The notes below the pieces were generated by a model. The model did no database searches. It was not told the DNA's origin and worked only from the letters and a program-made list of their open reading frames with translations. From LMUY01 sp964244585 (GTDB taxonomy: Bacteria > Pseudomonadota > Alphaproteobacteria > Acetobacterales > Acetobacteraceae), in the NCBI GenBank assembly GCA_964244585.1, contig CAXTJM010000008.1, positions 96,851-160,850 on the forward strand: a DNA stretch of 64,000 bases, in the 5' to 3' direction. Position numbers and translations under genes: made by a program. Positions 58,280-64,000 of this stretch are shown piece by piece. How positions within the stretch are numbered: the first letter of the stretch is position 1; each line of letters opens with the position of its first letter.

Positions 58280-58537
58280 ATGGCAAGCGCGGAACTATCG
58301 GCCGACGAGGTCTTCAAGGCTTGCGGTGAAGCGATCGACTTCCTCAAGGAACGCCGAGGCGGCAGCAGCCCTGTCGTTGACGACGCCGCAGGAGAGAAGA
58401 CGCTGAAGAACCTGCGGGCGCTGGCCGCATGCTGCGTTGCAGAAGGGAGCGACGCAAAGGTCACGGTCAGCGCAGAGGAAGCGTTCTGGTTGGTGGACTG
58501 GTTCAAGAAGGCCAAGGATGGCGATCGTGGGGAGTGA
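58280..58537 (+). CDS. Small island protein of unknown function, cassette 1
   Basis: 85 residues, acidic and soluble, probably helical at the N-terminus (ELSADEVFKACGEAIDFLKE). A GAGGAG element at 58266-58271 is rather far from the ATG; GAAGG is nearer. The C-terminal part KVTVSAEEAFWLVDWFKKA resembles MVTLTGQEPAWLLPYFQEP of the next ORF (V-x-[VL]-x-x-x-E-x-x-W-L-x-x-aromatic-F), so the two are probably distant paralogues. No family recognised. Confidence 0.6.
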   Translation: MASAELSADEVFKACGEAIDFLKERRGGSSPVVDDAAGEKTLKNLRALAACCVAEGSDAKVTVSAEEAFWLVDWFKKAKDGDRGE

Positions 58538-58583
58538 CGGGTAGCATCGCTCACCAGCCGACGGCGGCCGGGTGGAGGAAGGG

Positions 58584-58817
58584 ATGGCGACTGTGAAGGT
58601 TCGCGCAGATCGAGCGCATGAAGCGGCCGAGCGCCTGCTCGCCGACATGACGCAGCCCGGCAGGATCGATGACCGCGTTCCCGAGGCCCAGGCCATCGTC
58701 GCCGCGTGCAGGCTCGCGATGAAGCAGGTCTTCAGTGACGGGACCGGCATGGTCACCTTGACCGGGCAGGAACCGGCATGGCTGCTGCCCTACTTCCAGG
58801 AGCCGCCGGAACTGTGA
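58584..58817 (+). CDS. Small island protein of unknown function, cassette 2
   Basis: 77 residues from the ATG at 58584, preceded directly by GGAGGAAGGG. It has a helical N-terminal half with basic character and ends in the WLLPYF motif shared in pattern with the previous ORF. The spacer before each of the two genes begins with a similar GGAGTGACGG element after the preceding stop, which suggests duplication of a gene-plus-leader unit. Function unknown. Confidence 0.6.
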   Translation: MATVKVRADRAHEAAERLLADMTQPGRIDDRVPEAQAIVAACRLAMKQVFSDGTGMVTLTGQEPAWLLPYFQEPPEL

Positions 58818-58891
58818 TCGGGCGCGTGGACGTCAGAAGCGGTTGCCATAACGAGGGATGGGGCAGGTCCGCCCCTCCATCCTTTGCCCCA

Positions 58892-58990
58892 GTGATACAG
58901 TTGACACAACGGACACAAAGGCAGGCTGCCACGTCCTGCGGGCCTCTCTTCCCAAGCCCTATACCGCCGTGACACCTGTGACAGGTAGAG
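58892..58990. repeat. Second cluster of GACAC repeats
   Basis: Contains TTGACACAAC, GGACACAAAGG and, after CTATACCGCC at 58959-58968, GTGACACCTGTGACAGG. The CTATACCGCC(A/G)TGACAC unit is shared with the cluster at 57874. The segment lies between a plus-strand ORF and the minus-strand ORF at 59011. Confidence 0.5.
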
Positions 58991-59010
58991 GCGGGCGGAT
59001 CGGGGCCTGG

Positions 59011-59307
59011 CTACAGCCCCGCCTTGCGCCGCTGCCTCATGAACGCGCGCGCGAGCAGCCAAACGACCGCCGCGGCGATCATGCCGCTTACGCCGAACAA
59101 TAAGCTGTCCACTGTGACGGGGCCGGGCGGCCCGTCAGAAAATGCAGTGGCCAGGATCATGTTAGTAAGCGGCGACAAGATGCCTGCGATGACCACCGCC
59201 ACGACTAGGCGTCGGCATAGGACCCCCGTCAGCAACCCGAACAGCAATGACGGAGGGAATGTCAGGACCTCTAGCGCCTGCTGCCACCATGGGAATGTCT
59301 CGGGCAT
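59011..59307 (-). CDS. Small three-helix membrane protein of unknown function
   Basis: 98 residues with three hydrophobic segments (VLTFPPSLLFGLLTGVL, LVVAVVIAGILSPLTNMI, LLFGVSGMIAAAVVWLLA) and a basic C-terminal tail (RAFMRQRRKAGL). ATG at 59307; the ribosome site is weak. No family recognised. It lies inside the decayed island. The charge pattern and continuous hydrophobic segments favour a real gene. Confidence 0.5.
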   Translation of the reverse strand: MPETFPWWQQALEVLTFPPSLLFGLLTGVLCRRLVVAVVIAGILSPLTNMILATAFSDGPPGPVTVDSLLFGVSGMIAAAVVWLLARAFMRQRRKAGL

Positions 59308-59343
59308 GGTGGCCTATGACACAGTGGACACTGGTGACACAAA
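59308..59343. repeat. Third GACAC repeat cluster
   Basis: ATGACACAGTGGACACTGGTGACACAAAGG, read in parts: three GACAC units within about 25 bases. It shares GACACAAAGGC with the second cluster and lies immediately upstream of the minus-strand ORF at 59011-59307. The next 60 bases show nothing recognisable. Confidence 0.45.
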
Positions 59344-59403
59344 GGCGTGGCGCAAGACGACCCGCTAAACCGAGGTGTCGGCTGTAAGTTCGCGGCGAAT
59401 AGT

Positions 59404-59512
59404 GGCTCTGGCGCATTTGTGGTGCAGATCCGGACGACGGCGATCACGCAATTCCGACGAGCCGCGCACGGAGTAAATCGAGCTTGGCGCGGCCGTACAT
59501 CTGCCGCTTGAC
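59404..59512 (-). mobile_element. ISL3-family transposase tail and terminal end
   Basis: On the minus strand, 59444-59512 encode VKRQMYGRAKLDLLRARLV then GIA and a stop, the typical C-terminus of ISL3-family (IS204/IS1001/IS1165) transposases. Beyond the stop, the plus-strand sequence starting GGCTCTGGCGCA at 59404 resembles an ISL3 terminal inverted repeat. Everything upstream of the tail is missing; it is cut off exactly where the IS5-type remnant begins. Confidence 0.65.
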
Positions 59513-59612
59513 TAGGGTGTGTCGTCAATTAAGCCAGATGACGGTTGCGGCGAGGTTGATTGCACCGAGGAAGTTGCGAGCGGTCTTGTCATAGCGTGTT
59601 GCGACGCCGCCG
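59513..59612 (-). mobile_element. IS5-family transposase tail and right end
   Basis: On the minus strand, 59525-59599 encode VATRYDKTARNFLGAINLA then ATVIWLN and a stop, the usual C-terminus of an IS5-family transposase. The end GGGTGTGTCGTCAATTAAG near 59515 fits the terminal repeat of such elements. Only about 100 bases remain, truncated on the upstream side near 59612. It abuts the ISL3 tail, indicating nested insertion and deletion. Confidence 0.7.
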
Positions 59613-59748
59613 CTCCCGGCCCGTGATGATCTCGATCGTGCCGTCCATGACCTTAAGCCCAGCCTTAAAGTCAGCAGCATACCAGCACGCATCAACATCA
59701 GAAGGCGGGGATTACCGGACGCTTACCCAGGTGACGCCAGGAGGGGCC

Positions 59749-60030
59749 GTGGACACGTTCGTGAGCTTCGACTCCGCCTGGACCGACAACCCGAAGGCGC
59801 CCGGCGCCATCGCTGCGGTCGTCATCCGGGATGGCGCGGTCGTCGGGTGGCACCCGCCGCGGTTAGTCTCCTTCGACGGAGCCCTGGCGTTCATCGGCGA
59901 GGTTCGGTCCCGCGACGGCATGACCCTGGTCGCGCCGGACCAGCCTACCGCCAGCGCAGCCGGCATGAGGCCGGTGGAGCGGGCGGCGGCCTCGCTGGTG
60001 TCGTGGCTCGGCGGATGCAGCGTGCCATAG
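59749..60030 (+). pseudogene. Truncated DUF429-like gene (N-terminal part)
   Basis: 93 residues from a GTG at 59749 preceded by AGGAG at 59739-59743. The sequence FVSFDSAWTDNPKAPGAIAA, then VSFDGALAFIGEV, LVAPDQPTA and RPVERAAASLVSWLGG, resembles the N-terminal part of DUF429 proteins (predicted RNase H-like fold). Full-length members are more than twice as long; here the frame stops at 60030 shortly before the island boundary. The downstream 60031-60154 has no continuation I can find in another frame. Confidence 0.5.
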
Positions 60031-60154
60031 CGACGTCGCCGTGGACGGTGGACCCGCGTAGGCCGGTGGTGGCACCGATCGGGCGCCTTCCCGGGCAAAA
60101 CGGGGGATAGTCGTGGGCCAGCCCGCGCAGCCCGCCGCGCCCTAACGCTAAGTC

Positions 60155-60208
60155 CTTGGGGATCTGGTGGGCCCGCAGGGGTTCGAACCCTGGACCCCAA
60201 GATTAAAA
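60155..60208. repeat. Right attachment-type repeat within tRNA-Lys
   Basis: The intact counterpart of 57441-57495. It comprises 10 bases of flank and the 3' portion of tRNA-Lys up to the anticodon loop. It marks the crossover region used when the element integrated. Confidence 0.8.
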
Positions 60209-60240
60209 GTCTCGTGCTCTACCAGCTGAGCTACAGGCCC
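60165..60240 (-). tRNA. tRNA-Lys (anticodon UUU)
   Basis: Minus strand, 76 bases including encoded CCA (60165-60167). Acceptor GGGCCTG pairs with CGGGCCC (one G-U), discriminator A. The D arm is AGCTCAGCTGGTAGAGC, the anticodon loop CTTTTAA carries TTT, and the T loop is in GGTTCGAACCC. It is complete and presumably functional, while its 3' half is duplicated 2.7 kb away at the island's other end. Confidence 0.95.
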
Positions 60241-60284
60241 GCCGCGACACCGCCTAACCGGCGGCGCCGCACCCGTCAATCCGG

Positions 60285-60866
60285 TCAGCTATTCTCTTCA
60301 GCCGCCAGACGCATCTTGATGATCTTGTCGGGGTTCGTGACGGAACCGCTGCTGCCAGCACCCTTCTTCAAGGCGTCGATATACTCCATCCCGGACACGA
60401 CTTGGCCCCAGATGGTATACTGGCCATCCAGGAACGGAGCTGGGGCGAAGCAGATGTAAAATTGGCTGTTTGCGGTGTCGGGCGCCGATGTCCGTGCCGC
60501 GCCGACCGTGCCGCGCAGGAAATGCGCCTTGTCGGTAAACTCCGCCTTCAGGTTCGGGTATTTGCTACCGCCGCCGCCGGTGCCGGTCGGGTCGCCGCCC
60601 TGTGCCATAAATCCGTCGATCACGCGGTGGAACGGCGTACCGTCGTAGAAATGTTCATGGCAAAGCAGCTTCACCCGCTCGACGTGCAAGGGCGCAAGGT
60701 CAGGGCGAAGGCGGATGACCACGCGGCCGCCCTTCACGTCCAGGTAGACGGTATTCTGCGGATCCAGCGCCGGCTGTGCATCAGTACTGGTAGAAACGGC
60801 GTCGCTCATCAAGGCTCCAATCGCAATCGTGGTAAGAAGGGTACGGCGGTTCATACGGATATCCAT
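60285..60866 (-). CDS. Exported cyclophilin-type peptidyl-prolyl isomerase
   Basis: A 193-residue PPIase. The N-terminal MDIRMNRRTLLTTIAIGALM looks like an export signal, so a periplasmic location is likely. The cyclophilin core has FYDGTPFHRVIDGFMAQGGD with the catalytic Arg/Phe, GAARTSAPDTANSQFYICF and FLDGQYTIWGQVVSGMEYID. I chose the ATG at 60866 because GGGAG lies 7 bases upstream; an ATG at 60854 is also possible. It follows coaD and gyrA in the order usual for alphaproteobacteria. Confidence 0.93.
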   Translation of the reverse strand: MDIRMNRRTLLTTIAIGALMSDAVSTSTDAQPALDPQNTVYLDVKGGRVVIRLRPDLAPLHVERVKLLCHEHFYDGTPFHRVIDGFMAQGGDPTGTGGGGSKYPNLKAEFTDKAHFLRGTVGAARTSAPDTANSQFYICFAPAPFLDGQYTIWGQVVSGMEYIDALKKGAGSSGSVTNPDKIIKMRLAAEENS

Positions 60867-60888
60867 GGAAAGCTCCCGTGGGAGGAGA

Positions 60889-61434
60889 TCAGGTGCCGGG
60901 ACGCACTCGGGCAAGGGTGCGCTCCAACGTCAATGCGGGCACGAAGGAGGATATGTCACCGCCCAACCGGGCGATCTCCTTCACGAAACGGGACGATATG
61001 AACTGATGCGTCTCGCTTGCCGTCAGGAACACCGTCTCGATCGCCGGGTCCAGACGGTAGTTCATCCCCGCCATTTGAAATTCATAGTCGAAATCGCTGA
61101 CGGCGCGCAGGCCGCGCACGATCACGCTTGCGCCATTGTCGCGGGCGAAGTCCACCAGCAGGCCGCTGAAGCTCGTCACGTCGATCACGGTTCCGGTGCA
61201 GGCCGCGATTGCTTCCATCTCGACCCGCACGAGTTCGATCCGCTCCTCGATCGGGAAGATCGGCCCCTTGCCGGCGTTCGACGCGACGCCCACCACCAGC
61301 CGGTCCAGGATCCGGGCCGCGCGGGTGATGATGTCGATGTGCCCGTTCGTCACCGGGTCGAACGTGCCCGGATAGATGCCCGTGTGGCGGTCCAGGCGCC
61401 GTGCCGTTTCGGTATCAGCCAAGGGAGTCCTCAT
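60889..61434 (-). CDS. coaD: Phosphopantetheine adenylyltransferase
   Basis: A 181-residue nucleotidyltransferase of coenzyme A synthesis, making dephospho-CoA from 4'-phosphopantetheine and ATP. The T/HxGH signature is GIYPGTFDPVTNGHIDII, followed by VIVRGLRAVSDFDYEFQM and FISSRFVKEIARLGG. The ATG at 61434 lies 20 bases inside the end of gyrA; a TTG at 61422 is a shorter alternative. It shares the gyrA transcript. Confidence 0.94.
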   Translation of the reverse strand: MRTPLADTETARRLDRHTGIYPGTFDPVTNGHIDIITRAARILDRLVVGVASNAGKGPIFPIEERIELVRVEMEAIAACTGTVIDVTSFSGLLVDFARDNGASVIVRGLRAVSDFDYEFQMAGMNYRLDPAIETVFLTASETHQFISSRFVKEIARLGGDISSFVPALTLERTLARVRPGT

Positions 61435-64000
61435 CGGTGTCCGCGTCGCCAGCGCCGTCTGGGTTGTCAACCATCGGGGTGGAAGCATCGTCGTCCAGCG
61501 GATCGATCGGCATGGCATCCGCTATGGCGTCGTCGATGCCCGCAATGGCCTCGACCACCGGGAACACCGCCGTCACCTGCTCCCCATCGCTCACGCGGAA
61601 CAAGGTCACACCGGTTGCCTGCCGGCCGGTGATGCGCACGCCATCGCTGCTGATGCGGATCAGGCGTCCGACGTTGGTGACCAGCATCACGTCGGTGCCG
61701 GGCCGCACCGGCAGGCTGCCAACGACCGCGCTGCCCTTGCGACCGCCCAGGACGATGTTCGTGATCCCCTGCCCGCCCCGGCCGGTCACGCGGTAGTCGT
61801 AGGCGGAGGAGCGCTTGCCGAAGCCCGCATCGGTCACCGTCAGCAGCAACTCCTCCCGCCGGTCCATCTCGTCGAGCCGATCGGCGCCCACTTCGCCGGA
61901 TTCCTCGGTGGTGGCGTCCTCGGCCTCCGCATCGGCCTCGACGGAGCTGTCCACCTCCTCGCCCTGCGCGCGGCGCCGCGCCGCGGCACCCCGCAGGAAG
62001 GCAGCGCGTTCATGCACACTCGCCTCCACGTGCTGCAGCACGGACAGGCTGATGACCTCGTCATTGGCGCCCAGCCTGATGCCGCGCACCCCGGCGCTGT
62101 CCCGGCCGGCAAACACGCGCACCACGTCGTCCGTGACCTGGAAGCGGATGCAGCGGCCGCGCCGGGTGGCCAACAGAACGTCGTCACCTTCGCGGCAGGT
62201 GGCGACCCCGACCAGATGATCCCCCTCGTCCAGCTTCATCGCGATCAACCCGGAGGAGCGCACTCGGCCGAAATCGGACAGTTTGTTGCGACGCACGCCG
62301 CCGCTCGCGGTGGCGAACAGCAGGTGCAGGTTGTCCCATAATGCCTCGTCCTGGGGCAACGGCAGCACGGTGGTGACCGTGTCGCTCCCCAGCTCGGGCA
62401 GCAGATTGACCAGCGCCCGGCCCTTGGCCGCCGGTTGCGCTTCCGGCAGGCGCCACACCTTCTCGCGGAAAGCCTTGCCGCCGGAGGAGAAGAACAGCAC
62501 CCATTGATGCGTATGCGCGTTGAACGAGCGGGTGACGATGTCGTCGCCCCGCATGCCGGCGGCGGACCGCCCCCGACCGCCGCGGACCTGCTGGCGGAAG
62601 GCATCCAGCGGGGTGCGCTTGATGAAGCCGTCGCGGGTGATGGTCACCACCATCTGGCCGGGTTCGATCAGGCTTTCGTCATCCTGGTCGGCCACGGCAT
62701 CGACGATCGCGGTCATGCGTGGGCTGGCGATCTCCGCCCGCACGACGGCGAGTTCCTCCCGCATGACTTCCAGCCGGCGGGGGCGGCTGCCGATGATCTC
62801 CAGCAACTCGGTGATGCGCTCGGCCACCTCGGCCAATTCACCCTGGATCTTATCCCGTTCCAGCCCGGTCAGCCGGGCCAGCCGCAGTTCCAGGATGCCG
62901 CGTGCCTGCGCGTCGGTCAGGTGCACGGTCTGGTCGGGTGGCTCGCCTTCCACCTGGTTGCCGATGTCGTCGATCAGCGCCAGCATCGCGCCGATGTCGC
63001 CGGCCGGCCAGGCCCGCGCCATCAACTCGGCCCGGGCGACCGCCGCATCGGGGCTGGCGCGGATCACGCGGATGACCTCGTCGATGTTGGCCACGGCGAT
63101 CGCCAGGCCCACCAACAGGTGCGCCCGCTCCCGCGCCTTGCCCAGGTCGAACCGGCTGCGGCGGAGGATCACCTCCTCACGGAAGGCGATGAACGCGCCC
63201 AGCGCATCCTTGAGGCCCAGCAGGCGGGGCCGTCCCTGGTCCAGCGCCAGCATGTTGACGCTGAACTGGGTCTGCAATTGCGTGAACCGGTAGAGGTGGT
63301 TCAGCACCACTTCCGGCGTGGCGTCGCGCTTCAGCTCGATGACGATGCGCATGCCGTCCCGGTCCGACTCGTCGCGGAGGTCGCTGATGCCTTCCACCTG
63401 CTTGGCGCGCACCAGTTCGGCGATCCGTTCGATCAACGTGTTCTTGTTGACCTGGTAGGGTATCTCGTTGACGACGATGGCGTTTCGGTCCTTGCGGATC
63501 TCCTCGATCACCGCCTTGGCCCGCAGCGGGATCCCGCCTCGCCCGGTCTCGAACGCGGAGCGGATGCCGGAGCGGCCGAGGATGATGCCGCCGGTAGGGA
63601 AATCCGGCCCGGGAATGATCTTCATCAGCTCGTCGAGCGTCATGTCCGGATTCTCGATCAGCGCCAGCGCCGCATCGATCACCTCGCCTGCATTGTGCGT
63701 CGGGATGTTGGTCGCCATGCCCACGGCGATGCCGCTGCCGCCGTTCACCAGCAGGTTCGGGAAGGCGGCCGGGAGCACCTTCGGCTCCTGGTCCTGCTCG
63801 TCGTAATTGGGCTGGAAGTCGACGGTGTCCTTGTCGATGTCGGCCAGCATGTGCATCGCGGCGCGGGACAGGCGGCTTTCGGTGTAGCGCATCGCCGCGG
63901 GCGGATCGCCGTCGATCGAGCCGAAATTGCCTTGCCCGTCGATCAGCGGCACGCGCAGGCTGAACGGCTGCGCCATGCGGACCATGGCGTCGTAGATCGC
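61415..64000 (-). CDS. gyrA: DNA gyrase subunit A, N-terminus outside window
   Basis: The C-terminal 861 residues of GyrA; the start lies beyond the right edge. The window begins at AIYDAMVRMAQPFSL, so the residue matching E. coli Asp87 is the wild-type Asp, while Ser83 is just outside. The catalytic tyrosine is in MRYTESRLS. The coiled-coil tower region and the C-terminal beta-pinwheel are complete, with the GyrA box as QVRGGRGRSAAG. An acidic insertion (about 50 residues around GEEVDSSVEADAEAEDATTE) lies within the pinwheel, as in many alphaproteobacterial GyrA proteins, and the tail is acidic (DADTDEDSLG). Confidence 0.97.
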   Translation of the reverse strand, partial: AIYDAMVRMAQPFSLRVPLIDGQGNFGSIDGDPPAAMRYTESRLSRAAMHMLADIDKDTVDFQPNYDEQDQEPKVLPAAFPNLLVNGGSGIAVGMATNIPTHNAGEVIDAALALIENPDMTLDELMKIIPGPDFPTGGIILGRSGIRSAFETGRGGIPLRAKAVIEEIRKDRNAIVVNEIPYQVNKNTLIERIAELVRAKQVEGISDLRDESDRDGMRIVIELKRDATPEVVLNHLYRFTQLQTQFSVNMLALDQGRPRLLGLKDALGAFIAFREEVILRRSRFDLGKARERAHLLVGLAIAVANIDEVIRVIRASPDAAVARAELMARAWPAGDIGAMLALIDDIGNQVEGEPPDQTVHLTDAQARGILELRLARLTGLERDKIQGELAEVAERITELLEIIGSRPRRLEVMREELAVVRAEIASPRMTAIVDAVADQDDESLIEPGQMVVTITRDGFIKRTPLDAFRQQVRGGRGRSAAGMRGDDIVTRSFNAHTHQWVLFFSSGGKAFREKVWRLPEAQPAAKGRALVNLLPELGSDTVTTVLPLPQDEALWDNLHLLFATASGGVRRNKLSDFGRVRSSGLIAMKLDEGDHLVGVATCREGDDVLLATRRGRCIRFQVTDDVVRVFAGRDSAGVRGIRLGANDEVISLSVLQHVEASVHERAAFLRGAAARRRAQGEEVDSSVEADAEAEDATTEESGEVGADRLDEMDRREELLLTVTDAGFGKRSSAYDYRVTGRGGQGITNIVLGGRKGSAVVGSLPVRPGTDVMLVTNVGRLIRISSDGVRITGRQATGVTLFRVSDGEQVTAVFPVVEAIAGIDDAIADAMPIDPLDDDASTPMVDNPDGAGDADTDEDSLG

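Larger units (their letters stand above)
57441..60240. mobile_element. Decayed integrative element at the 3' end of tRNA-Lys
   Basis: A 2.8-kb accessory segment bounded by an imperfect 55-base direct repeat. The right copy is the 3' half of an intact tRNA-Lys gene plus 10 flanking bases, and the left copy is a tRNA fragment. A tyrosine-integrase C-terminal remnant lies just inside the left end, as expected of elements that recombine at tRNA 3' ends. Inside are small ORFs of unknown function, GACAC-rich repeats, two IS transposase tails and a truncated gene. It can no longer move on its own, because the integrase lacks its core. Confidence 0.75.

Noticed and set aside
59560..60030. Longer version of the truncated DUF429-like ORF starting at 59560
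   Set aside because: The upstream part reads through an IS5-type transposase tail in antisense; the GTG at 59749 has an AGGAG element and starts the conserved sequence.
61415..64000. Quinolone-resistance change in GyrA
   Set aside because: The residue equivalent to Asp87 is wild type, and the Ser83 position lies outside the window, so nothing can be claimed.

Overview
The window is a high-GC, gene-dense stretch of an alphaproteobacterial chromosome. Family-level evidence points to Rhodospirillales, most likely Acetobacteraceae. The basis is the set of gene neighbourhoods (serB/miaA/ilvBHC, tkt-gap-pgk, tmk-holB-metG-tatD-MBL, gyrA-coaD-cyclophilin), a PleD-type cyclase, a zincless-type MetRS, and many stop/start overlaps (ATGA, GTGA, TGATG). 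The taxonomic placement is inference; no rRNA lies in the window.

Layout. 1-1.5 kb: the end of a branched-chain-type (Liv) ABC operon on the minus strand. 1.6-5.4 kb: xthA, aat, two tandem exported paralogues and an enlarged MsrQ-like haem membrane protein. 5.5-12.2 kb: a complete Liv-type importer (binding protein, LivH, a LivM-LivG fusion, LivF), followed by a 2-aminobenzoate-CoA-ligase-like enzyme and a small ABM-domain protein, which suggests aromatic acid uptake and activation. 12.3-14.6 kb: an orphan molybdopterin large subunit. 14.7-17.7 kb: galE, tag, a glycosyltransferase and GtrA. 17.7-21.9 kb: pgk, gap and a transketolase homologue that has lost most catalytic residues. 22-32.4 kb: an amidohydrolase, a lipoprotein, serB, miaA, ilvB-ilvH-ilvC, creA, an AlgJ/AlgX-like protein, and leuA behind a possible attenuation leader.

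32.4-35.4 kb: a paired c-di-GMP phosphodiesterase and PleD-like cyclase. 35.8-40.7 kb: a second complete Liv operon, again with a LivM-LivG fusion. 40.8-43.4 kb: small and medium subunits of a xanthine-dehydrogenase-family enzyme (no large subunit beside them) and an FAD oxidoreductase. 43.4-47.6 kb: sulfate importer genes without cysA, divergent from an FMN-dependent monooxygenase. 47.6-56.6 kb: tRNA-Ser, then a tightly overlapping run of envelope genes (LpxR-like, MltB, RlpA, DacC) leading into tmk, holB, metG, tatD and a PhnP-like hydrolase. 56.7-57.3 kb: a ferritin-like DUF892 gene.

57.44-60.24 kb is the one clearly accessory region. It is a decayed integrative element at the 3' end of a tRNA-Lys gene. 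It is bounded by a duplicated tRNA 3' segment and carries an integrase C-terminal remnant, small unknown ORFs, GACAC-rich repeats, two IS transposase tails and a truncated DUF429-like gene. The window closes with a cyclophilin, coaD and most of gyrA.

The most notable observations are the degenerate transketolase inside a glycolytic gene set, the leuA leader with mutually exclusive hairpins, two genes (tmk and an FAD oxidoreductase) that seem to require CTG initiation, the split molybdenum hydroxylase, and the decayed tRNA-Lys island. I did not find a CRISPR array, a recognisable defence system or a biosynthetic cluster.
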